Shown: positions 13,601-28,312, numbered from the stretch's first letter. The stretch is 64,000 nucleotides of DNA from Nyssa sinensis (GCA_008638375.1 CM018037.1:28952576-29016575); one strand, 5' to 3'. A program made the numbers and translations. Notes: generated by a model not told the origin, from the sequence alone.

Positions 13601-16036
13601 AGGCCTCGAAGGCACTGTCTCATAGTAATGTCACCATCAACTGAATTCTGACCTATATGATTGCCTCGACGATGAGCATTAGCCAACCTATGAAAAAACT
13701 CAGTAGTATGGTCACCCTCTCATAGCCAAAGAGCTCTTGATTCTGCCTCCAACTGATCTCTTCACATATCAAAATCCTTCCAAATCCCTTTTTAACTCAT
13801 CCCTCCTACCTCTTTTCCTCCTCAGAGAGAGCAATCTGACCCTCCTTCATGTCAAGCTCATGAATGTCATGCAAAACCCGTGCCTTATTTTTTTTTTCTT
13901 TTTTTTATCGGTAAAATATAATTGTATTAATAAGGGCACCCAAGGAGGGAAAACCCAAATGAACAAAGAAAAAAAAGAAAGGGAAACCAGCCACAAAAAT
14001 CAAAGCCTAAATTCTCCCAAAAAATCTATAAATTTGTGTAAATACATAGGATATTCTTCTTAAATCCAAAAGAAAAAAGAATACATAAAAAACTATCTTT
14101 CAATCTTCATGAAGGAAGTTCTACTCCTTCAAAATTCTCTTGTTTCTCTCCCACCATGTGCACCCTGTGAGAACCACCTTGAAAATGGCCGACATAACCC
14201 AATGACACCCAAAAATGGTGAATAAAAGATCCCACATCTCCCTAATCACTTTGCAATGCACTAGTAGATGGTTCGTTGTCTCCTCCTCCTTGCACATGAT
14301 GCACCAACTCGGAAGGTGAAAGCCTATTCTTAGAAGATTATCAACCGTCAGAATTGCACTTCAAGCTGCCATCCATACAAAAAACACAGCTTTAAGAGGG
14401 ACCTTGGACTTACATATCAACTTTCCAAGGAAAGTCTCCCTCCTCCCCAAGAACCAAGCAACTAAAATAAGAATGCACAGTGACCATTTTGTGGTTATTT
14501 ACAACCCAATAAATCCCATCATTCCTTGCCTCCCCAATCCCAATTGTATTCAAAAGCTCCATAAACTCATCAACGACCTCCATTTCCCAATCATTAAAAT
14601 GTCTTCTAAAACAAGGACTCTTAACAGCCATATTGCCAAAAACATCCGTATTCCATCATATCAAATCCTCCTTAAGCATCTTCAACTTCCTAGTCAACAC
14701 AAAACCTAGAGTACCATGCACCAGATAACTCTGCCACCACCCTAACTATTCAAGAAATCCCTCCACTTTAAGCCACATATTCTCAAATTGAAAGGAACAT
14801 TTTCCCCTCCACACTCCACCACAATCAAGGAAATAGGAACACAATCAGACACCAGACTGACAAAACTGTGCAACATAAAAAAACCATTCTTCCAAATCTT
14901 TAGACACCAAAAAAAGGTTCAACCTCAACATATACTTGGAATTCCCTCCTCCAGCCCATGTAAAACAAGCCCCCCACCCTAAATGGTAAGTCTATCAAAT
15001 GAAATCCATCAATAAAAGCTGAGAAATCTTGCATCACTCTAGACACCTTATGACAAACCTTCCTCTCCAAAGGCTATTGAACCACATTAAAATCACCCCC
15101 TATACTCCAAGGGTCAGACCATCTATCCCGCAACACTCCCAACTCATGCCATAACTGTAAATGACTAGCATTTACTATGAGAGCATGCACCCCAGAAAAC
15201 ACCCACTGAAAACCATCTTCAATCAACCTGAACAAACATGAAACAGAATACTCCCCAATTCTAGATCCAATCGTTGCAACCTGAATACTACCTTCTTCTT
15301 TTTTTTAAGGATAGTCATTTGTGTATACTTCATTTTTGGGTCAAAGGGACCTATCCTATATATGTAGATACTTTAGTTGGTTTTGTGGGGTTTTTAAGGC
15401 TTTAATCTCGTAGCCTTCCCTAATAATTATGGCTTTGCCCCCATTGGGCGTTTTGTTAACATATATTTACTCTTTACTTATAAAAAAAAAAATCCAAATC
15501 CATTACCATTTTCAAGAACATGCAGCCATTTGTTTAGTGTTATTAAGTAGAACAGAAGTTTTTAGGCTAAAGAATGAGGCTGGACACTGGGCATTATATA
15601 TCCAAAGAAGACTTAGTGCAAGACCTATAAATATGCAGCTCTGCAGTTCCTTTTATTCACAGGAATCAATGACATTGCAGTCTTCCCACAGAATGGGTAC
15701 CATAATCTGATTAAACCATAGTTGAATCCTTAAGGTGGTGGTTTCAAACTCAACTAAATTCGTTGACAAGAAAGATGGGATGAAAAGAAAGTAATAGTAT
15801 ATATCTTTGCTTTGTGACTCAAAAACTAAATAATTTTAAATAATTGATCAGAACTCTCCTCCTAATGAATATAGAAAACAAGACTCATGCTCCCACTTAC
15901 GTTAAAAAAAATGCAATAACATAATTAGGCATTAACTGTTTGGATACATACACAATGCAGAAGGGCTTGTTCTCTCAAATGTCTCCCCAAATCTCTCAAT
16001 CCCAAGCTCCAAGAATTATAACACACACAAACATGT

Positions 16037-16074
<38 letters not shown>

Positions 16075-18143
16075 TATTACCATATTTAGTCGATCACAGT
16101 TGGGAAACCTAGACAGTTGCTCAGAAATTGGTCGTTTCAAAAGCTCCCCAATTCCTTCCACACCAAGCTTGACAGAAATATAGAAAGCTTCAGGTGCATC
16201 TGCAAGAGTGAGCAAGGTAGCAATGGGCTGAATCTCATCATCCCTAAATTCGGAGACTCCAATAGCTATGCATGTCTCATTTATTTGATACAAAACATAG
16301 TCGAAAAGCACTAGAAATAGATTTCTCCTTTCTTCCCTTGAGTTTGAGAGTACCAACTGCATTGGTAAAATCATTGTGTGAGACCTTAATTGTGATGAGT
16401 TGTGCAGAAATCAAAATGCCTTTTGCATATAAAATCATAATATTACTGAAAGAGGGGGGGGCGGGGGGTGACATCAATATTTCAAAAATGGGAGAAAAAC
16501 ATGGGAGCTATAGGAGCACAATTTACTAATTTAATTTTAGAAAGGAAATTCAGAAAATAAAGAAATTCTCACTTTGATAGATGACTATTAAAATTGAGAT
16601 GGTGCAGTATTATAGAAATATAATTACATGAGGCGAAAGAAAGAATATCAATTGACAATTCATTGGATTTTTTTTTTTTTTTTATTTGGGTGGGTGAGGG
16701 GAATGTCCTTTGAGAAGATGATCACCTTCGCAGAAGCAAAAGGAAAATAAATCAGAATACAGATCCAAATAAAAAAAAAAGGGCAATGAAACAGAACATG
16801 ATCCTGTAATATCCCAAAGTTTACTTACAAGATTATCAATTGTCCAGTTTTTTTATTTGTACAGTAAGCAACTAAACCACCATGAGTAGGCAAAATAAAA
16901 CGCATAACCCCTCCTTAGGGGAAGATCCCTCACTTTCCATGGGCAACTCAATTTTCAAAGTGGATATTTTGCAACTTTAAACACATTGTGCACCCTGGTA
17001 ATAGGTTTAAAATTTCTAAAATCCCTTGCCCCCTTGAAAGGATTGATTTATGGTGATTTCCATCTTACAAACACCTGGTGACTTGCAGCACCTATAATAA
17101 AAGGCTATTTTAGTGCCTTTGTCACTTCTCAAGAATACTGTAACAGCTTCCTCTTCTTCAAAGGTCTTGGCAACCAAACCCAGACAAACTAATATCAAAC
17201 TCTAACTCATCTAATGTTAGGCCTTCTTAAAGCTCTTTCTCAACATAAGTTTCAATGTATCACGAGATCACACCCACGGTTCATTTTAACATCCACATGC
17301 AGCTCACCATAAAGAAGTCTATCAATGGATTTAACCACCAACCATCACCCTCAGAGGACTTTGCAATTAATGAAAAATATAAACCACTATTCTTGTCTCC
17401 TATTAACCATAATGCCTTCCAATAAATCCATCCGAAGTTCAACCAACGAATGTCCACGTTTACATTGTTCTTTGAGCCTAATTAACACAGCTATAAATTA
17501 TAGAACAATCAATTATTGAATTTTTACTCAACATATGAACTCCTAATTCCAACTCTTTTAACTTCTACAACGCGCCCCCCCCCCCCCCCCCCCCAACAAA
17601 AAAAAAAAGAACAAAAGAAGAAGAAAACACTCAATTTGACTTAATGTCATTCTATGGACCTCTAAGAATGTCTTTACTTCATGGTTGTAAAAAAACTGAT
17701 CTGGATCAAACAATCCGAACATACCAAATCGATCCAGTCACATAAAAAAATCCCTTGAGGATAGAATCCGTAGTAAACTCTATAAGATCACTGGGATCCC
17801 AAATTGACTCTTGATTCTACCGATCCTACAATATAACCATATAATGTTATTCTCACATGTGTTTTTGAAAAGTTACAACCTGAGACCATAATAATAATAT
17901 AAAACAAATACAAAGATTTACTTAAATATCTCAAATAAGACAATTATGTCAAAACTTTCTTCACATTTCGACTCTTTGAATGACTCTTTTAGTTTGCTTT
18001 GCAATAGTCAAGTATTATACTAGTTAATTTTAGTCAGATCACTAGTATGGGTCTAATGTGGTCATTTAAAAAAAATATTGCTTTAGACTAATTAGCTTCT
18101 CCCTCTCCCTCTCCCTCTCCCTCTCTTCCCTCACCCACCCCCC

Positions 18144-18174
<31 letters not shown>

Positions 18175-21100
18175 AAAAACACAAACTCAATAAGTTTGTT
18201 TTGATCCAATTGATCTATTACCAAAACTAGATCTTAAGTGCTAGTTTTCCTCCTATGTCAATGGGTTTTTCTATAGAACTTTTCATGGCCGAGTGGCCTG
18301 AATGTTTTAAAATAAAAATTTTCATTGTATAAAATTTAAATATTTCAATATAATGATTGAACATTGATGAATAATGATTCATGAACTTTTTTTCTTTTTA
18401 CAATTCTCATCTAATATTTTAATGTGCTATGTCAGTTAAACTATCATGCTAATGTACTAAAAACATATTATAACTAGTGAAATTTTTTGTTTACTAAATG
18501 TTTGCTTAAATAATTTCATATTTTTCTTGAGTTTTAAGCTTGTCCATTGTGTATTTTTTAAAGATCCTTGAGATGCACAAATATAAGTTGGTATTAATTT
18601 TCTCGTTTTGTAGAATCTTACGATTCTCGATCTGATTCTACGACCCAATCTTGGGGGCCTTTCTATTGTCTTCCAAAAAAATATCACTACTTTCAATTAA
18701 TCAATTGAAGCTTCAAAAAATAAATAAATAAATAAAACAGCCAAAAGAAGAAGTCAACACCCAATCCGACATAATATCATTATACAAACTTTTAAGAATG
18801 TCTTAGGTAAAGTAACCAATTGTTCCAAAAGTTTAAGCTATTAGCGAATAGGCTATCAATGTATATCAAGCTCTCTACACTCCCCCTCATGTGCAACTTT
18901 GGACTCGCACGTGGAGAGACAAACAAACCACAACAAATATGAATTAGAATAAACTTTGTACAAACAAATCAAACAGGGAATAAATATAAATGAAGAGGTT
19001 GAACCCAAGACCTCTCATAACCAAGGCTTTGATACCATGTATTGATTCTGTGGGATGTAAATGAGTATTATATTGTGTATACGGACTTTATGCATATTGA
19101 CATTGTGCATTGCATGGCATATGATATGGATGTGGACTATGTAGGGGATATGTGGGATAAAGTTGGTACACCAGGGTAGTGTAATTGCTCCCTTATGCAA
19201 ACCTAGATACAAAGAGACACCTATGGCATTAGGGCTGTAAACGGATCGGATTCAGACTAGATCAGAGCCAATCCGAATCCGATCCGTTTAATAAGAAATC
19301 CGATCCGATCCGATCCGTTAATCCGACGGATCATGCGAATGTTAATCCGTATCCGAATCCGTTAACAACCAGATATCCAATCCATTAATCCGATCCGATC
19401 GGTTTAAACAGCAATTATAGAAAAGGAGACAAAATCAGCAAATTTCAATTTGAGGAGGTCGAACAACAATTACAAAATGATGTCTAGCACAATGAATGAA
19501 ATTAAATCAGCTTAGATTTCAGAAGTTACAATGAAAACTCAAGGCAACTCTTTCCCACATTAATAGCCATTTACTTCAATCATGTTGTACATACAACATG
19601 GAAGTAAAATACAAATCTAAACCAAAGAGAACCTTCCATTACAATGACGGCTTTCCCTCGAAGCAGCAGTCTCTGATTCTTCTCATCTAAATGCAACCTT
19701 CCGTTAAATAGTTTTCTAAAAAAAAAAAGGACTATTTTCGAGAAATATTTGAAAACAACTTTCAAAAACACTTTTTCAAATACAAATTGGTGTTTTTATT
19801 ATCATCATGCAAGAAATACACTAATAAATCAAAAAAAAAAAGAAATCTAACCTAGAAATCGCAGATTCGCAGCAGAGGGAAGCGGAAGTCAACTAGATCT
19901 TGCAAGTATAAGAGTTGAGAGTAGAAGTCGAAGGGCCGGAGTTGAGAGGAGACTGCCTCCTTCAGCTTCGTGTGCCAATAGCCAACTGTTCAACCAAAGT
20001 ACAATGGCGTCGACAAAGCGTGTGGGTTCGAGTTCGAGAGGGACGAAAATGGAGATAATTGGTGGGTTTTTCTGCCTGAGGCTGAGAGTGAAAGAGCAAT
20101 AGGTGGCTAGGGCTCAGGAGAGTGACGAAGGAGGCGGCTGTTATTGTGGCAAGGGGCCAGAGAAGTGAGAACGGAGGATTTAGGGCTGATATATTAATTT
20201 TAATATATATTATAAAATTATATATTATATATTATATAATTTTAATATATATATATATTATAATATATTTTATATATATATATGTAAACGGATCGGATCG
20301 GATTGTAAACGGATCGGATCAGCCTATATCATATCTGGTCCGTTTATATTTAAGATAATCGGATTCGGATCGGATCAGATTGGGTCACGGATCGCTATTT
20401 CTACAACCATATCCGGACTTAACGGATTGGATCGGGTTGCGATCTGATCCATTGACAGCTCTATATGGCATGGTGAGGTCTCGTGAGCCAAAACACCCTA
20501 CTAGGGTGAGGACACACATTCCAATACCCTATGGGCCAGAGGGTTGAAGTGTAAAGGTTGCCATTGGAAAGCAAAACAACATTGTGGACGAGATGAAGTA
20601 ATTATAAATTAATTGCGATTACTGTTGGGAATTGTGTTTCACCTTGGCTCAGCCCGTAAACCCGAGTGGGAGATTGCCTAGTCCTATGCGTTAGTAGCCC
20701 AAGAACGGCACATTGAGTATTGATTTTGTAGAAACACATAGGTTCGGGCTAAACGGGGGCCCAGTGTGTATGTTTACAAAATGAGCATGAAATCATAAAA
20801 CATGGCATACTGCATTCATAAAAGAATACATGCATAGAGCATAGGTGTGTTGCATCAGATGCATTGATGAATGATGTCTACATTGATCATGTATATTTTT
20901 GTGGTTGATAATCCCTTGTGCATGAAATGAAGGTGTGTCGTGGGTCAGATATACAAGTAAATGTTGTATACTTGAATATATGAGATGTTGATCACTGTAT
21001 TGTTGATTATATGTATTGCATTGTCTATTAGCATGTGGATGCTTTCTTTTTTTTATAGGTGAAAGGTAGACACTGCTAAGGAAATATGTGGATATTCGTC

Positions 21101-24100
21101 TTTATGTCTATTTATGTATCTATTGCTTGACTTATGATGATTGTTGTGTGCATATGTTGCATGTTGAACATAAGAGATTGCCATGATCGGACTTGCATTA
21201 GTTTTTCACATATTGTGTGTTTTGAGAAACCCTACTAAGTGTTATGGCTCACCCCTGTTATTCATAGAAATGACAAATATAGGAAAAGTAGATCACAACT
21301 GCAGGTTCAGTTCGGAGCGGACCACTGATTTGGATTATATTCTCTTGTACAAATAACTACGTTGTATTGTATTTAGACAATTGTACCATTTGTACAAGGG
21401 TGTTTGTACCTTTACTGGACAATGTATGTATATATCATGGACTTGTATACTGTATAGTTAGAATCAGTTCTGAATATTGCTACATTGTTGAACATTGTAT
21501 CATATTAATTCTCAATTATCGTAACAGTTGTGCCTTATGAGACTCAATTGCAATAAATCTCATTACAGGACTTGAACAAATAAAAGCATAATAATGAATT
21601 GACTCAAATTAAATGAAATGACTAATTTAAATGGACTTAATTAGGTGGACTTATGAGATAACCTTCTTGTTAGGGTCCCAATGACCCTAATGTCATGTAC
21701 CGGGTTAGGGTCGTGACACTCTATATCAGCCCTCAATGCTCTGACCTTGGCAAGTATCAACTGACCTTAAGCTTAAGTAGCATGGGCCAAGATAGACTAA
21801 AGGCCAAGTGAAGAAATATTGTTTGAAACATATGTCATTTAAAAATTAACATCCATTTATTGTATAATCAAATGAAATTATAAATCATTCAGCAAAATGG
21901 AACTTAAATGGATATTATGTAGAATGGAATTAACTTGTATGGAAAAAAATAATTCTCTGCTTTAGATAAATTAACTATCTTTAAGAACTTTTTGAGTCAA
22001 TGAGTGTGCTATCAGACAAATTATTAGGCCTCAAGGAATAATGAATATGTATGCCTCATTCAACACAATTCAACGTTTTGAACAGTAAGGCATCTAAATA
22101 CAATGCTGACACATCGACAACAAACTTCTATATACGCTTTTTTTACTAACAATGAGATCTAACCAATTCTTGGAGGTGCTAAGAACTGAAAAGTTGGAGC
22201 AAATTCTCCTAATTAGTGACCCGCAGTACAGGTTATATATACATAGTTAAATGCTCCTTTTCCTTATGGATAGCAGTTTGTTGCTTATTACTGTGCGTAA
22301 AATGTCAGATGCCCAGAATCAACTTATTATTATTTATTTATCAGCCTTCCACTAATCCAATCAGTTTCTTCTAGACAGTGATTTTGACTTCCATGAGAAA
22401 TTAACAGAATACCTCTATGAAGATAAACTCAATTCCTCCAATGAGATCAACCTGCTCAACAAGAAACATCGGAGCACTTGAAACAGCTTCATCGGGAACT
22501 TGATAAAACATGTTGGTTAACATGCAAATAAGCTTGCTGTGAACAACTTCTGCCCAGGAATTCGACCTGCTAATCTCCATAAGTACCTTAATAACCTGCA
22601 CGTGGAAGACAAGCAAACATTATCAAATCAAAACTCATAGATATATTAACACTGGCAAAAAAGAATGTCTCCAATATTTTCCATCCAGACATGACATATT
22701 TAATTATTCTCCATCAGTCTGAAACTCAGAGCAATAAAAAAAGTATAAAAGCTGTATCTGCACAGAAAATAACATAATCAACCATGGAAAATAATGACAT
22801 ACCCTTATATCAAGACCTTTTAATCTGTTCCTTGAGATTTTGCCTCTATCACAGACAAAATAAAGTAAACAGCTTAGTGCAGAAGCCCAGATAGACTCTT
22901 CCTTCTCTTCTATCTGTGATTCAATAAGATGGTTAAAAAAAAGCCTTCGAACAGAATACATGAGGTATAAACAAGACACTAATCAATGAATGCGTTTGAT
23001 GTAGGACAAGCAACAACCAATTCACAGGTTAGATAGTTGTTAAACAAAGAACAAAATCCAGAAACAGATGGTTTAACGTAATAAAAAACGAATTTAATGA
23101 AACCTATTATCATTTGTTAGTACCCTTTTAACATCACTCAACAAGGTCTTTAAGCAATTCTGCCTGAAAGATATATTATAAAATCAAAATAGCAAAAAAT
23201 GGAAAAACAAGGAATATATTTATATTATATACACCTCCTCACCCTACTTTTACTGTATTATGAAATCTCATTGCAACACCAAAGAATAAGAAGTTAGAAT
23301 TATCTTGGAAACTTAATGTAGAACTAGAAGAAAGAGAGGCTAGGAAAGAGAAGAAAGAGAAGGAAAGAGGAGAGAGATTAGAGAAGAAAAGAAATAGAAT
23401 GAGAGAGGAGGAAAAATTATGAAATTCAAATTTTATTCATCCAAATCAGATCAATTCAATGCATGCTATGCCTTTATATAGGCAATTTCAAAACAAATTC
23501 AAAATAATCAAACTCTATCCAATCCTAAATCAAATCCTAAATAATTCAAAAATAATCAAACTCCATCCAATCCTAAAAACAAGGAAATTCATCCTAAATC
23601 AAATCCTAAATATTAAATCTTAAAAATAGAATAATTGAAATAAAAATTAGATAAAATAATTTCCTCACGTATCAAACACAAATGGGACTTGGGATTCTCA
23701 TTTCCCATCAAAACTTCTATCAACCAACCATCATTTTTTAACCTCTTTAACAAGTCATTTCAATACAAAATCTGACAATCTTTCCACCAATATGGAGCAA
23801 CAGATGAACTTTCAATCCATAATTATTATTGAAACTTTGAATACATTGATTATAGTGGTTTATGCATGATGAGTGTCTTTGTGTGCATCTACACTAACAA
23901 TCCCATGCACACTGGCATAGGGGCATTTTGTAAGTTAACAACATCAGGATTTATGAGATATGGCAACTGCATTCAGAGACTAAACTTCATTTCTAGTGTA
24001 CCTTATTTTCAAAGGCATCCCATTTTTCAAACAAACTACACAATAAGCATACTAATCATATTGCGAAAACCTATTCTAAGCAAAGCTTTAAGCTTTCCAA

Positions 24101-27100
24101 AAAAAAAGTTGAAACTTATCTAAGCCTAACATGAACATTAATTTCACTGCTGCACTACAACTCCCCATTATATCATCATGCAGTTGAAATTAAAGCCTTG
24201 GTATTGTTAGGGTTTTAGTGAAAATATGAAAGAAAAATAGAAGATGGAGAGAGTTGTTTAGGGAGAAAAGAATTAGAGAGTGTTATTATTCTCTTCTCTA
24301 ATTTATGTATTTATGTTACAAGAAATATAAAGGTTTACAAAAATAGACTAGGAATATTCTTATTCAGTGTAATATCCTAACAGCATATTCTAACACATGC
24401 CACAGCCTTGATTACCAGCAATGCAATGTGCTCAGCAGCAACAACTACTAGAAGTATTTTAACAAAATCCTAGATAAACTAAATAATAAAAAAAAAAAAT
24501 TGAAAACTTGGGAGGAAAAAAGTTCAAGATTTTATTCAAAGAACATATAAATTGCCGAAATTGTAGGAAAATCATCACTGTTTCAAAGATTGAAACTTTC
24601 ATTTTCCAACAATTTAAAATAAGTTACTAAACAATACAAGTAAATATTGACTCTTTTTTTGTTGTGAGGATCAATTGCTTAATGTTCACCTAATGCGAAA
24701 CTCAAAAAAAGAGCCATTACAAAGTTCAAGATCAATTGCTTCCATGGCCATTACATCATTTCCAAATCACAGTTCACTGCTTCCTAAAAGGCCTTAAAAC
24801 ATAGATCTCCTGCTTCCGATGTTTACAGCTAATTAATAACAAAAAATAATCTTTTCTTCTATGCATATAGGTTAAAACTTACATTTCGATGTATATATAA
24901 TGTTGCATTTTAAATTCAAATAATTTAGGTCATTCATTTCCTTCAATGATGCCTCACTAAAAAAATTTCTTTAGATGAAGCTTTTCAACAAAAAAAAAAA
25001 GGGGAAGGGGGGGGAGGGGGGGGGGGGTTGGAGGGGGGAGATTGGTTCTCTTTATCCAATGTTGCGGAGCACGTTATTGAATGATGGATAAAATTGTACC
25101 TGAACAAGATGAAGAAGAATCTCATACAAAATGCCTAAAATCCAAGACTCAAAATTATCAATAGCAGAAGAACTTCCCATCTTCTTCAAATAATCCGGCT
25201 TTCTCGTTCCTTGAGTTGCAAGTTGTGTTCCATTGTCGAGATATGATTCTTGAGAATAATCCTCTTCAATTGTGGAAGTATCATCAGGTATATTTGGCTC
25301 CAAGAGATGAGCATGAACGCCAAGGTTTAAAATTAAATCAAAAGCACGAGCCCTTGAAGCCAGTCTTGGAGAACTAAGCATTTCCTGAAATACAGTTGCA
25401 TACAAAATAAGAAGGTTTAACCAAATCAGCACCGCAAGAAACAAAAATGTAATTGATGCAGCACCTCAAGCATTGACAGTGTGAGAGGAGCAGCGGTCCC
25501 AGAATCCAAAACATACCTACAAAACATCATTTTGCAATTACCTTTATAATCAACTTTAATTAACCAAAAAAAAGATAACAAATTAAATCAACCAAGGGAC
25601 ACATTTATTTGGCCGATAACCCAAGCACACCAAAATAATGTCTATAATCCATGGTAATTATTTGAGTAATTCTCAATCTGATGTGGTTTCTTGGCTCAAG
25701 CTTATGTTTGGCCAATTTATTATCCAGATATTACCATAAAATGGTAAAATCCATGGCCATCAATTTTGGCTCGAAATATACCTGAAAAAACAGCAACAGC
25801 ATTCCAAGTATTTTTTTTTTGATAAGTAAGTAGCATTCCAAGTATTTTTGGCATGATTTATTAATGTCTAGAATGGTAGCATTCAAAGGGCAAAAGTTGG
25901 TTGATATCCCTATAAGAGAAAAGTTAAATTTTATCATTGTGCATAAAATAGTCATCTATTATTTCAAGTATAACTTTCCATGAATGAAGAAAGTCTTTCA
26001 AAGACTCAGAAGTACAAGTCCTGACAGAATCAGCAGGCATGATACATTTTATGCACCACTGGTGGAACAATAACAAGTTCAGAAAAAAAACAAATAGCAA
26101 AAAAAAAAATTCCTGGTAGAAGATTATTGAGGTTATAATTTAAAAATATAGGATGACAAAATCAACACAATAACAGGAAATCATTTTTCAATATTCAAAA
26201 TGCTTTCTAGCCCCAGGATACTATTTCCCATGCTAATCACCAAATTTTGCTGTGTGCAAAACTGGCTTTATATGAGATAATGTAGAGTCATTAATCAGGA
26301 AAAATAATATATATATAGAGAGAGAGAGAGAAGAGGGGGGAGAGCTATTCAAAAATAATGAAATAATACCAGCAAATAAATGCATTGGAACATACATGTC
26401 AATTACAAGTTTGATGAGAACGCTCACAGCCACATCCATTGACTGTTTTCCACTGTTGTTACTTAATTTAGATGAGATTGTCATGAGATTAGCATTTGAA
26501 GAAGTTGTTTCTGTACAAACTGCAGCAATAACCTCGCATACCTCCTCAGGATTCAAACGCAATGGTTGTTGCTCACTGAAACACATTAAAAAATTCAGTG
26601 AGAGAGAGAGAGAGCTGAAATACGCCTGATCATGAATGCAACAAAACAAATGGTGCTTATAAAATGAACTCAATGAAATGAGTTGCTTCACTGCTTTGCT
26701 AACTACTTAATATAAAAATCTTGACAAGGCAATTAGAACCACACAGCCACACCTATATGTTAGAAGACCATAGTCAAAAAAACCACAACTGAACCAACTA
26801 CTAAAACGATATTTTTTATAAATTTATAACCACATAAAACCACACTGCCTAAGATATATAGGATTTTGGACTTAGAAACCTATGCTTAAATGTACAAATT
26901 CATTTCCTGACATATAAACAACCAGAATAATCAATAAATCATTGTAATGCAGTCACTAGAAAATGACAAGGTCTATAAGAAATTTTACAATCAATCTTAA
27001 CCCAAAATTAACTGTATCAAAAGGAGGAGAAATAGAGCTGCTCCAAGAAATTCAATCAACTAAACGAATAAATTTATGCAATTTAGAAAAACATAATGCG

Positions 27101-28281
27101 GAAAAAGCTTCAGACCATTACCCTCGGACAGAGCTATATTGTTATGTAAATTAATAACGAGAAGGTTATTGATTCTCAGTTACTAAAGTGCAAATACCAG
27201 ACATTCGATTGACATAACCATATTTAATTTACATCAGCAGAATGCTACAATCGCAATTGGAGAAATCGACATTATGTTGTACCTGTAGTGACGATACTGG
27301 AAAAGTGGTCGAGCACGTGGACGGAGGGTGCTCACAGGAGAATCTTCCCTGAAAAACAGAAGCACGGTTCTCACTAAAAGTATCAAATTAATCATTCTAA
27401 GCTACTTACAAGAATTTTTTTTTCCTGTGTGTGTAGGTGTTTTGGGGGGAAACATTCAACAATCTAGAACATCCAAAAAATAGTTCAAGTGTGCTAAATT
27501 AGTGCTGTCACATGAACTTCAACAAGTTTAAACAGCCCTCCAATCAAGTTTACACCCATAGTGACAGAGTTTAACTTGAAGATCGTGTTTAAAAGCTTGC
27601 TGAAATTTTTGAAAAGGAAAATAAAGGTGAAAAGAAAGAGAAAAACATATTAGATTAATCTCCGTTTTAGAGTTTGTTGACCACATGCAACACCTAGATA
27701 AGAGTAGAATGGCACTTATCAACCATAATCACCAACCCATGCAAACCTCCTGGTTTCCAAGCTTTTAGTTTAGTACAGAATCTAGATTTCCCTTTCCTAG
27801 TCCATTCATAAACAAATCAAAAGTTCAGCTTGTCCCTCTGGAACCCAAAAGAGCAGTATGTAAACTTTTCTTTTTATAAATAAGAATACAGAATGTGTCA
27901 AATCTTTTTTTTCCCTACACAAGGAGGGTCCTGTTTATATTTCTCATTAGCTATTCATTCTAACATTTATAGCATTATTAGCACACGATGCATAAATAAG
28001 AATTAGACAAATTTCAAGCACGTCTTGGATATAAAAAGTAAAATTTTAAACCTTTTACCAGACAAAAAATCAGACATGTCAGAATAAGTTTGACCAATTA
28101 AAGTACAATTCAGAAGAAAATTTACATTGTTATAATGGTTTAGTAGATATTATTTTGGAGCAGCTAAATCACCAGCACCTCATTCAGGATCAAGACAACA
28201 TTATCACTTCCCCATTCAAAGAGGCAGCGGGATTAAACCACCAGTTCGGAATTGTTAAAATCTATCTGCCATTCATATATT

Positions 28282-28312
<31 letters not shown>

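Larger units (their letters stand above)
10663..15292 (-). mobile_element. LINE no. 2 (L1 clade), inserted in LINE no. 1
   Basis: Minus-strand degraded ORF2. From 15290 downward come endonuclease-domain sequence ([28 protein letters not shown]), then KEDLI..NTDVFGN, the RT region, [33 protein letters not shown] and the zf-RVT region ([20 protein letters not shown]), to [20 protein letters not shown] near 10960-11050. The 17-bp sequence TTCTTCTTTTTTTTAAG flanks it at 10646-10662 and 15293-15309, consistent with a TPRT target-site duplication. It is 5'-truncated and in the same sense as the host gene. Confidence 0.82.
8555..15492 (+). mobile_element. LINE-1 type element no. 1 (L1 clade), interrupted
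   Basis: Plus-strand degraded ORF2. The end of the reverse transcriptase (degenerate GDPLSP-like and FAKD for F/YADD) is followed by [28 protein letters not shown] and [20 protein letters not shown] (8560-9280). After a MITE (9294-9833) it continues through the cysteine-rich zf-RVT-like segment ([20 protein letters not shown], about 10380-10475) to IWRERN at about 10630. A second LINE then splits it, and its 3' end with an A-tail resumes at 15310-15492. There are many stops and frame changes. It is antisense to the host gene, inside intron 12. Confidence 0.8.

Noticed and set aside
8555..15492. Several open frames in intron 12 as separate genes
   Set aside because: All translate to pieces of LINE ORF2 with stops and frame changes.
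20122..20358. Plus-strand 78-codon frame in the hAT MITE
   Set aside because: It reads through an AT-repeat tract and the subterminal arrays; composition, not coding.
19038..21718. Complete LTR retrotransposon in intron 11
   Set aside because: Only one LTR-like copy and a PBS were found; no second LTR or target duplication, so kept as a low-confidence remnant.
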